A DNA stretch of 64,000 nt from Bacteroidota bacterium (lineage in GTDB: Bacteria; Bacteroidota; Ignavibacteria; Kapaibacteriales; Kapaibacteriaceae): positions 231,108 through 295,107 of the forward strand of contig JAFDZT010000007.1 in assembly GCA_018266735.1 (NCBI GenBank), written 5' to 3'. This document shows, one piece after another, positions 57,970 to 64,000 of this stretch (position 1 is the first letter of the stretch; each line of letters opens with the position of its first letter). Under the pieces are notes generated by a model. The model saw only the letters and a program-made list of their open reading frames with translations. It was not told the DNA's origin and did no database searches. The position numbers and the translations under genes are program-made.

Positions 57970-58047
57970 GTTGCCGGCTCTACATAGTAGGGGTGGCGGC
58001 GGGAGCTTCTTCGAAGGGAAAACCGTAAACCAGTATTGTAAACTGGG

Positions 58048-58308
58048 TTATAGAATTGGGTCGTGGGAAGATGTGGGATGTTGGGCGCACTTGCGATACC
58101 ACTTCCGTACCGACTCGTAAAAGCTCTGAAATGACTCCATTTTGAAGCCCGTTTCGGTGTGGCGTTGTCGGCAGCGGTTGTAGATTACGCGGGCTGCCGA
58201 CTTTACGTCGGAGGCTTTGCCCCGAACAATGAGAAGATCAATGGATGCAGCACAATCATCTCGAAGGCGAGCGATTACTGGAGTCAATTTGGGCATAGTA
58301 TCCATCAA
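58048..58308 (-). CDS. Small basic protein near attR (86 aa)
   Basis: An 86-aa helical, basic protein (LTPVIARLRDDCAASIDLLI, KSAARVIYNRCRQRHTETGF, FYESVRKWYRKCAQ). An internal ATG (58296) is an alternative start. It is the element gene closest to attR. The composition would suit DNA binding, for example an integration or expression accessory factor, but no family is recognised. A partial palindrome, AACCAGTATTGTAAACTGGGTT (58029-58050), lies just downstream and overlaps its 3' end. Confidence 0.45.
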   Translation of the reverse strand: MMDTMPKLTPVIARLRDDCAASIDLLIVRGKASDVKSAARVIYNRCRQRHTETGFKMESFQSFYESVRKWYRKCAQHPTSSHDPIL

Positions 58309-58360
58309 ATTTTCGCAGTTTCGCCCTGAATACGTTGCTATTCAAGGCGGCTACAATGCT

Positions 58361-58403
58361 CTTTTAATCAAAGGGTCTTGGGTTCGAGTCCCAACGGGGT
58401 CAC
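58361..58403 (+). repeat. attR: 43-bp repeat of the tRNA-Lys 3' part
   Basis: Identical to 7186-7228. Only the anticodon loop and the 3' half of the tRNA are present; the bases before it do not form a D arm or acceptor strand, so it is not a tRNA gene. It marks the right junction of the element. Confidence 0.95.
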
Positions 58404-58419
58404 AGATTATGATACATGG

Positions 58420-58459
58420 AGCTACATCGAGATACAAGAATTATCGTATCCATGTAGCT
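58420..58459 (+). other. Hairpin after attR, probable original tRNA terminator region
   Basis: AGCTACAT (58420-58427) and GATAC (58431-58435) pair with GTATC (58446-58450) and ATGTAGCT (58452-58459). It lies 17 bp after attR, where the host sequence following tRNA-Lys would have been before insertion. No strong T-run follows. Confidence 0.4.
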
Positions 58460-58526
58460 TCATTAGAACTTAGAGATATTCGACGGCACGATGATATGCC
58501 TCGTCATATTTCGATGTAACACGAAG

Positions 58527-58593
58527 ACCGTCAGTTAGAACGTCAGTCCGGTGTATATTCGGACACGGATCACATTCTAACTGACGGTTTTTG
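58527..58593 (+). terminator. Large hairpin with T-run directly before the second integrase
   Basis: Bases 58527-58540 and 58575-58588 are perfect 14-bp complements (ACCGTCAGTTAGAA with its reverse complement). The loop contains an inner GTCCG/CGGAC stem, and TTTT follows. It ends about 5 bp before the integrase ATG, so it both looks like a terminator and occupies the place of the ribosome-binding site. Confidence 0.65.
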
Positions 58594-58594
58594 T

Positions 58595-59866
58595 ATGCGC
58601 CTCTCATTTTACATCGACAAACCCAACGAGTCCCGATCCCCTATCATGGCCAATCTGGCCATCGCAGGAAAGCGATATCGCTTCGGTACCGGCGTGGTGA
58701 TCGACCCTCGACTCTGGAATGCAGGCAAACAGACGATCAAGACGTCGGACCCCAACTATAATGCCCACAGCAAGCGGCTTCAGACGATCTCGACATACGT
58801 GCAACGCGCATACAACGAACTTCATCCGTCGGGTAAGGACAAGCTCCTGTCGCGATCGGACATTGAGACACTCGTGCAACGGATCCGTGCCTTCATTGCT
58901 CCGGACAGTGGTCACGCATCAAAGACAGAGAACACCTTTAGCGGTCGCTTTCAAGAGTTCATCGACACGTACACCATACGCACCCGATCCGGACAGATCA
59001 CCCATCGCCGGCCCGGTGCCACATCGCTCAGTTTGTATGCCAGGACCCTTCGATATCTAAAGGAGTGGTCCGCCGCCAAGCGTGTGGCCCTCACGTTTGA
59101 GAGCATCGACGAAACGATGTATCGTTCCTTCTGCTCCTGGCTTGGCAAAGAGAAGGGACATGCCGATACATCGGTTTCAAACATCATCAAGGTGCTCAAG
59201 ATCTTCATGCGATGGTCTCGACAAAAGGGCTATCACTCAACATCGACGTGGGAATTGTTTTGGCGTGACCGACGCACAGGTGATACGATCGCGCTGAACG
59301 TCGATGAACTTCGCCGTCTTCGCGACCTCGACCTAACAGAGAATCCTCGGTTAGCACGTATTCGCGACGTCTTCCTCCTTCAAGCCTACACCGGTCTACG
59401 CTATGGCGATCTACAATTACTGCAGCCAAAGCACTTCGACGATGAGGCCGGGATCATTCGCTACACGACCACAAAGAATCACACGCAATGCATCATCCCG
59501 ATCACGAAGCCACTTCAACAACTCCTACAGAATCACCCGACACGGTCATTTGACTTTCCTTCGAACGTGAAGGCAAACCTCTACCTCAAGGAACTTGGCA
59601 AGGTCGCCGGACTCGACAAGATCACAACCGTTGCACACTATCGGGGCGGTGAACGAACAGAGGAATCCAAACCTCGAAGTGAGCTACTCACGACGCACGT
59701 CGCGAGGCGGACGTTCTCTACAACATCCGTGCGCTTTGGCGTCCCTGAGTCCGTCATTTCCATCGTGACAGGTCACACAGCCAAGGGCATGCTCCAACAG
59801 CATTACATTCTGTTTGATGAAGAAGCCGTAAGAGACATCGTTTGCAAAGCATGGGAACAACTATGA
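58595..59866 (+). CDS. Second tyrosine integrase, Bacteroidota type
   Basis: A 423-aa site-specific integrase with the three-part layout usual in Bacteroidota: an N-terminal arm-binding domain (SFYIDKPNESRSPIMANLAI, RYRFGTGVVIDPRLWNAGKQ), a SAM-like core-binding domain (about 105-220), and a catalytic domain. Active-site residues are R269 (TGLRYGD), H368 and R371 (THVARRTF), H394 (VTGHTAKG) and Y404 (QQHYI). It is unrelated in detail to the integrase at 11993 and lies outside attR, so it belongs to another element or an earlier insertion. Its ATG immediately follows a hairpin. It is coupled to the next gene (ATGA). Confidence 0.9.
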   Translation: MRLSFYIDKPNESRSPIMANLAIAGKRYRFGTGVVIDPRLWNAGKQTIKTSDPNYNAHSKRLQTISTYVQRAYNELHPSGKDKLLSRSDIETLVQRIRAFIAPDSGHASKTENTFSGRFQEFIDTYTIRTRSGQITHRRPGATSLSLYARTLRYLKEWSAAKRVALTFESIDETMYRSFCSWLGKEKGHADTSVSNIIKVLKIFMRWSRQKGYHSTSTWELFWRDRRTGDTIALNVDELRRLRDLDLTENPRLARIRDVFLLQAYTGLRYGDLQLLQPKHFDDEAGIIRYTTTKNHTQCIIPITKPLQQLLQNHPTRSFDFPSNVKANLYLKELGKVAGLDKITTVAHYRGGERTEESKPRSELLTTHVARRTFSTTSVRFGVPESVISIVTGHTAKGMLQQHYILFDEEAVRDIVCKAWEQL

Positions 59867-60891
59867 ACCTCATCGATGCCTACTTCATGCACCCTGTGGC
59901 CTTGGATCATGCTCGTGGCGTCCTGCACGTCGAGCTCGACATGTTGCGCAACGGGATCGGTGTCAAAAAGCGACGGGAATGGCTTGTCGCACAGCGTGAC
60001 AGGCTCTGTACCCATGCCGTGATCACGGTCCCACCCTTGGTTGCTCCGATCTTGGAATCATTGACGACGCGGGACGCGCTTAGGATCTTTTCTCACATCG
60101 AGAACAACCTCGCCGCCATGGGCGCCGGTTCCACGTTCCGATCGCTGCGGAATGCCCAACGTCGGAACGGTCTGCCGGAAAACGTCTTCGACCAAGCGAC
60201 GATCAACGGAGCGCTCATCGTCCTGTCCAATGATGTCGAATTCTGCGAGGTGTTTTCCCGTCTCGTGTTGGGTCTGTTGGAGAACATCGACCAGAGCCCG
60301 GCGTTCGCCGCAATGAACGAGGCCTATGCACGAATTGCAGAACGCAACGATCTCGAGACCGTCAAGCAGCAGCAGCTCATGCAGCTTGCCAGTGAGTGCT
60401 TCCCGCAACTCATCGACCATCTGAATTTCGACGTGATGGAAGAGCGGACCATTGCCTATTTGCGCGGTCGGCTCCTGGATCAAAGCATCATGGCCTGCCT
60501 TTCGGCGCTCGTACGCGTTCAGGGCGCCGGCATTTTCGAGGGGTCCGTCAATGCCGTCGTCGACGTGAATATCACGGCCTATCGACATGTCATTCAAGGC
60601 GTCCTCAACAGCAGGATCCTTGAGCTTTCCGATCCATCAGCCCCAGCATCGCCAATCGAGCCACTGGCAGCGTCCTCGATTCTAGATCGTGATCATGGGC
60701 AAGTTGAAACACCGGCGGTTCCGAATACGGACAAGTCTGCCTTTCTTTCGATCGAAGAGACGGCGGAGCTCCTCCGAGTCACGAGGATCACCATTCATCG
60801 CCTCCTAAAGAGAGGCGCACTGGAAGGCGTGCATGTCGGTCGGCGACATCTGGTGGTCCGTGCAAGCGTTATGAGATACCTAGCCCTGTAG
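59863..60891 (+). CDS. Integrase-coupled protein with C-terminal excisionase-type HTH
   Basis: A 342-aa protein. The first 255 residues are a helical domain I do not recognise (TRDALRIFSHIENNLAAMGA, EVFSRLVLGLLENIDQSPAF). The last 50 residues are a clear excisionase/MerR-like helix-turn-helix: FLSIEETAELLRVTRITIHR, then LKRGALEGVHVGRRHLV. The start codon overlaps the integrase stop. A DNA-binding directionality factor fused to a large extra domain is unusual, because most are below 100 aa. It probably controls the neighbouring integrase. Confidence 0.7.
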   Translation: MNLIDAYFMHPVALDHARGVLHVELDMLRNGIGVKKRREWLVAQRDRLCTHAVITVPPLVAPILESLTTRDALRIFSHIENNLAAMGAGSTFRSLRNAQRRNGLPENVFDQATINGALIVLSNDVEFCEVFSRLVLGLLENIDQSPAFAAMNEAYARIAERNDLETVKQQQLMQLASECFPQLIDHLNFDVMEERTIAYLRGRLLDQSIMACLSALVRVQGAGIFEGSVNAVVDVNITAYRHVIQGVLNSRILELSDPSAPASPIEPLAASSILDRDHGQVETPAVPNTDKSAFLSIEETAELLRVTRITIHRLLKRGALEGVHVGRRHLVVRASVMRYLAL

Positions 60892-60951
60892 GAAATGCCC
60901 CACTACGGCCTTTGAATGGCCTGTGTGGCCACCAAACCATGTTTTTGAGGG

Positions 60952-61018
60952 TTCCTACGGCAGTTGAATTCGATCGTAGGAAGTCAAATTCGGTTTTTTG
61001 AGGTCAAATTCAGTCAAT
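60952..61018. repeat. Inverted and direct repeats after the integrase operon
   Basis: TTCCTACG (60952-60959) pairs with CGTAGGAA (60975-60982). GTCAAATTC then occurs at 60983-60991 and 61003-61011, with a partial third copy at 61013, at a 20-bp period. These could be binding sites of the HTH protein encoded just upstream. No gene lies between 60892 and 61160. Confidence 0.4.
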
Positions 61019-61160
61019 AATGAATCGTTTTCGACTGTCCATTCTACTCGAGCATAACTCAAACAGCACACGAACCGAACACAAACACGCAAGAACATAT
61101 CGCACAACGATCACTAAGCGTTCGAAAACCGTTCATCAGCACCACAACATCTCGACAACT

Positions 61161-61730
61161 TTACTTCCCAACCACTATTTGGACGTACCGTCGCTCCGTT
61201 GGCGTGGTGATCACAACGGCATGCATGCCTGAAGCGACACCGGTGAGGTCGAAAACGATGTGGTCACTGATCCGCTTGTGAGAGGTTTTGTAGACGCGTT
61301 GCTCAGCAATGATCCGACCGAGGGCATCCACGAGCGCGACATTGATCTCGCCCTTCACTCCAGCATCAATGTCGAGGAACACCGTTTCTGTGGCGGGATT
61401 GGGCCTGACCGAGATACCCGTGGGTGACCCGAGAACAATGTGACCATAGTAGGCGCGACCACAGCCGGTGATCGTAAGCAGACCGCTGCGCGACGTGGTG
61501 TCGACGCATGCGGCCAGCGCTTCCATCGACACGATCTGCACATCGATGGTGAATATCGTGTCTTGATCGACAAGCGGTAACGCACGCAGATCCAGCAGAT
61601 GTTGACGTGGGGCATGCATCTTTGCGGCCAGGATCACAAGGTCGACGAAAGCCAGATCGGCTACGGTGATCGTCGATACAGGCAACAAAACAAGTCCAGT
61701 ACTTGCATCGGTGTATAGTGCCACGGTCAA
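61161..61730 (-). pseudogene. Fragment of a type IX-secreted protein
   Basis: A frame of 189 residues without signal peptide. Its C-terminal 85 residues are a type IX sorting-type domain: VRPNPATETVFLDIDAG, VALVDALGRIIAEQRV, LTGVASGMHAVVITT and a last strand ending VQIVVGK. The N-terminal part (VSTITVADLAFVDLVILAAK) reads as the end of a larger extracellular domain. Upstream there is no continuation in frame. It is most likely the 3' remnant of a long secreted-protein gene truncated by rearrangement. Confidence 0.55.
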
Positions 61731-62028
61731 GCAACGCTACTAACACTATAGTTGCAGTACCATGGCACCGCGCAATCCGTTGTCAAGATATGGCAACACG
61801 TCGAGGGAGATTCAGACTGGCCATTCACCATTACCGATATCAACTGATGCACCCCGATTACGAAGCTGACTGATCAACGCGGATTCTCCAGATTGCAAAA
61901 CCACTCCTTTGAGCACGACTAACAATCTCAATGAATCATCAGTAGCTGCAGAAAAACCAAGCCTCACATCGCACCTGATATACTGGTTGTTTCGGAATGA
62001 GAAAGAACAATAGTAGACGTTGTACGTG
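61731..62028. other. Degenerate region between gene fragments
   Basis: No intact gene. A minus-strand frame within 61812-62102 (YIRCDVRLGFSAATDDSLRL, then LLVVLKGVVLQSGE) may be another protein fragment, but it lacks support. The region joins two truncated genes and is probably a rearrangement scar. Confidence 0.3.
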
Positions 62029-62453
62029 CTCAACAACATCAGTGCATGGTTCGTGCAGGAGCTCGAGCTAACACTGCCGAAGTCACTGATCGGCAAGGCC
62101 ATCAGCTACGCCGTACGCTTTCGAGATCGTCTCATGGCCTATATCTTCAGCGGCCACCTCGAGATAGGCAACAACCTCATGGAGAATGTGTTCAGGCCAA
62201 TAGTGCTCGGAGGGAAGAACTGGCTCCTTGCCGGCTTGCATGATGCTGCACAAACACCGCCATAAACCGCTCGCTGTTCGGAACGTGCCTGCTCAACGGC
62301 ATCAATCCCTAAGAGTTGCTACGCTATTTGGGCACACACATCAACTCCACGCCACCCGCCAAGTATCACACGCTACTGCCGCACGTCATCGATCCTAAAC
62401 TCCTCACGTCAAAAGCAACATGCGGTTGCTCGGGCGGAAACGATCTAACGTGA
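62026..62453 (+). pseudogene. IS66-family transposase remnant (C-terminal part)
   Basis: The plus-strand frame 62026-62265 encodes the typical IS66 TnpC end: LPKSLIGKAISYAVRFRDRL, IFSGHLEIGNNLMENVFRPI and LGGKNWLLAG. A frameshift around 62250 then leads into NRSLFGTCLLNGINP, an in-frame TAA, and ELLRYLGTH followed by YHTLLPHVIDP, the IS66 C-terminal extension. The gene lacks its N-terminal two thirds. With truncation, frameshift and stop it is non-functional. Confidence 0.8.
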
Positions 62454-63332
62454 TATCACAATACTGTGATGTACTGGACCATCTCTACCATCAATCTCAT
62501 AACACGTACCAATCCATTCATTATTCATCTTCCTCAAGACCATAAAACATTGGAAATAGTTGACAGATGCTCTAGAGAAAGAATATGAATACATAAAGGT
62601 ATCGCCTCTTCGAGTGATACTGGTCATGTATACTCTACCATTATCAGGTGCTACCGCGACTTCTGTAGAACAGAAGGTCGAATCCCCTTCAACAAGGCAT
62701 GAAAGCAAGAGTTCTTGAGGTGTCCCTCCAAGAATTCTTCCATTCCACCCTTTCGGGTTCATAACGTAGACTCCATATTCCGAATCACTCTGTTGCAGGT
62801 CCATGCAATTGCATCGGACCTTGACTGTGTCTTTGAACCACTGAAACCGGTACACGAAAGGCACCGGACCATGGTTATCTCTTATGCTTGCGATCCTGCC
62901 ATCGAGATACTCAACCTGATTACTATGATAGACTTCAGCAATAAACACTGGCATCCCGTTTTCATACTTTACCACGGCCGTATCATGCGATATAGTATCA
63001 AGTGACACTATCTCTAGATCGCCACGAGTGTTTTTGTTTGCCTGAAACGGTGTAAACCACATTTCCCATGGTGCTCTCTTGTCAGCTCGCGCATGAGCAT
63101 CCGTACAATTCAAGCACCCCACAAAGACACCATCAACATGGATGCTTGACGGATAAGTGATCTGAAGCATGTTTGCAATTCTCTCTCTCAAGAAGTAGGA
63201 TCTCAACAAATTCTTCCAAGAAATAGCCATGGAGATAGGTTTCTCATTGCTAAACACACGCTCCATTTGCGCGTTTGCTGTTGTCATGAGAATCACAAAG
63301 AATCCCATAGTTGATATGATACACTTTATCAT
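62445..63332 (-). CDS. Secreted protein of unknown function (295 aa)
   Basis: A 295-aa protein with a signal peptide (MIKCIISTMGFFVILMTTANAQ). The mature part is a mixed domain (HDTAVVKYENGMPVFIAEVY, DRIASI-type strands, FMYSYSFSRASVNYFQCFMV) with several cysteines, including CLNC and CNCM pairs. No family is recognised, and no type IX sorting domain is seen at its end. It overlaps the next upstream gene by 4 bp (ATGA). It is AT-richer than the host genes. Confidence 0.55.
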   Translation of the reverse strand: MIKCIISTMGFFVILMTTANAQMERVFSNEKPISMAISWKNLLRSYFLRERIANMLQITYPSSIHVDGVFVGCLNCTDAHARADKRAPWEMWFTPFQANKNTRGDLEIVSLDTISHDTAVVKYENGMPVFIAEVYHSNQVEYLDGRIASIRDNHGPVPFVYRFQWFKDTVKVRCNCMDLQQSDSEYGVYVMNPKGWNGRILGGTPQELLLSCLVEGDSTFCSTEVAVAPDNGRVYMTSITRRGDTFMYSYSFSRASVNYFQCFMVLRKMNNEWIGTCYEIDGRDGPVHHSIVISR

Positions 63333-63919
63333 GGCTTTTCAACAGCACTTGTTGCGTTGTCTTGAATGTCGGAAATGGCGGTGGAGACCGAGCCACTACC
63401 TTTCAACTGTGCGTTCTCAAGCAACACTGCACTTGGTTCGGATTCCTCCTGAGTGACTTTAAAATCGCCGAGGACCGCACCGGGTCGTTTCACAAATGCA
63501 TTTCGTTTAAACGCACCAAACAACCCATGCCCTCCCTCGTGCGCTGCAACCTTCCCGAATAGGGACCAATGATTTGCGATAGGCTCCGTGCTGTGTCTGT
63601 TTTCGATCTCGTCAAAATTTATCCCAGCGTATGGCTCATCCCATTGGAGTGAATATGACGTATACTTCTTTACCTCATCTGCGTTTGGTTTAAGATACTT
63701 GGTCATCTGTTCAAGTGTGGCAGTTTCATCCTTTTTCATGTAATCGCTGAAAAAGGCCTCTTGATTAAAAATCGGCTTGATTTCAAAACTTGGTTGAAAG
63801 ATTCCCAATTCCGTAGATGGCTCTACGTAATCCTTCACGAGAGCAGCGAGTGGAACTTCACCTATCTCCTCCTTTATCTTGCTCTGTATTATAGGAGAAA
63901 GAAGTTCAATGGCCTTCAT
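63329..63919 (-). CDS. HExxH-like zincin-type fragment, possible Rhs-type C-terminus
   Basis: A frame of 196 residues. The motif KVAAHEGGHGLFGAFKRN contains HEGGH, which fits the HExxH zincin pattern. The frame stays open upstream of the ATG to a TAG at 63980-63982 (codons for KPTRSFDAALVEKYANKV), and there is no signal peptide. It is therefore possibly the C-terminal end of a longer protein whose 5' part was lost or lies in another frame. Polymorphic toxins and Rhs proteins sometimes end in such domains. The assignment is tentative. Confidence 0.4.
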   Translation of the reverse strand: MKAIELLSPIIQSKIKEEIGEVPLAALVKDYVEPSTELGIFQPSFEIKPIFNQEAFFSDYMKKDETATLEQMTKYLKPNADEVKKYTSYSLQWDEPYAGINFDEIENRHSTEPIANHWSLFGKVAAHEGGHGLFGAFKRNAFVKRPGAVLGDFKVTQEESEPSAVLLENAQLKGSGSVSTAISDIQDNATSAVEKP

Positions 63920-64000
63920 AACCTTATTCGCATACTTTTCTACGAGTGCTGCGTCAAACGATCTCGTGGGTTTCTTCGACTATGTCCGTTTTCTAGTTGA

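Larger units (their letters stand above)
7186..58403. mobile_element. 51-kb integrative element / candidate provirus in tRNA-Lys
   Basis: The element is bounded by the exact 43-bp attL/attR repeats. It contains its own tyrosine integrase, an excisionase-like protein, divergent repressor genes, a replication initiator with iterons, and a long leftward operon of candidate structural and lysis genes. Gene orientation is strongly modular: rightward from 13.7 to 27.9 kb and leftward from 58.3 to 28.0 kb, converging on a bidirectional terminator at 27.94 kb. I could recognise neither conjugation genes (no relaxase, VirB4 or coupling protein) nor a terminase/portal/tail set, so a virus-like nature is inferred from the lysis, fibre and capsid-like genes. 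Confidence 0.9.

Noticed and set aside
7186..58403. Integrative conjugative element
   Set aside because: No relaxase, coupling protein, VirB4/TraG-type ATPase or transfer-pilus gene could be recognised, while lysis and fibre genes are present.
58527..58588. Long inverted repeat resembling an integron attC site
   Set aside because: The core order is GTTAGAA first and TTCTAAC last, opposite to attC (RYYYAAC ... GTTRRRY). The T-run and perfect stem fit a terminator better, and no IntI-type integrase is present.
61812..62102. Minus-strand 96-codon frame as a real gene
   Set aside because: It overlaps the IS66 remnant, has no ribosome-binding site and no recognisable domain. At most it is a fragment.
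1..64000. CRISPR arrays
   Set aside because: The short repeats found (iterons, 9-, 17- and 19-bp tandems) lack spacer-like unique units of constant length, and no cas gene is visible.

Overview
The window looks like a chromosome segment of a Bacteroidota/Ignavibacteria/Kapabacteria-type bacterium. The evidence is promoter -7 boxes of the TAnnTTTG type (for example 3175-3182, 7124-7131, 7494-7501), secreted proteins ending in type IX secretion-like C-terminal domains, OmpA-type outer-membrane proteins and a DXS gene. No ribosomal marker is present, so the phylum is an inference.

Layout. (1) 1-7.2 kb is ordinary host DNA: the start of an outer-membrane protein gene, a LysE-type exporter, an APC amino-acid permease, two outer-membrane proteins, dxs and tRNA-Lys(TTT). 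(2) 7,186-58,403 is an integrated element of about 51 kb. Its boundaries are a 43-bp exact duplication of the 3' part of the tRNA-Lys gene. (3) 58.4-64 kb is a second, partly decayed mobile region with its own Bacteroidota-type integrase, an excisionase-like partner, an IS66 remnant and fragments of secreted proteins.

The element has four parts. (a) An AT-richer accessory block (7.5-10.5 kb) carries an XRE regulator, an ImmA/IrrE peptidase, a beta/sce7725-like protein, an sce7726-like PD-(D/E)XK nuclease candidate and a 59-aa basic protein; a SecB-like gene and two membrane genes lie beside it. (b) A control region (12-14.5 kb) holds the tyrosine integrase and a divergent pair of repressor-like HTH genes facing an operator/promoter. 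(c) A rightward early operon (13.7-25 kb) encodes HTH proteins, an excisionase-like protein, a winged-helix replication initiator followed by 20-bp-phased iterons (candidate origin), and many small unknown proteins. Three secreted cargo genes (25.1-27.9 kb) sit at its end. (d) A leftward operon of about 30 kb (58.3 to 28.0 kb) carries candidate virion, lysis and DNA-handling genes: a transglutaminase-like protein, a 1,828-aa multidomain protein, glycine-rich membrane proteins, three short beta-rich capsid candidates, a 1,244-aa repeat fibre, a holin candidate, three murein hydrolases, a histone-H1-like protein, a 1,629-aa methylase/strawberry-notch-type helicase fusion, a RadA-like ATPase and a J-domain protein.

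Taken together this reads as a temperate virus (provirus). I could recognise no large terminase, portal, tail tube, tail sheath or tape-measure protein, while membrane proteins and small candidate capsid proteins are abundant. My main hypothesis is therefore a previously undescribed, possibly tailless or membrane-containing, provirus lineage. That remains an inference until structure prediction and profile searches are done.
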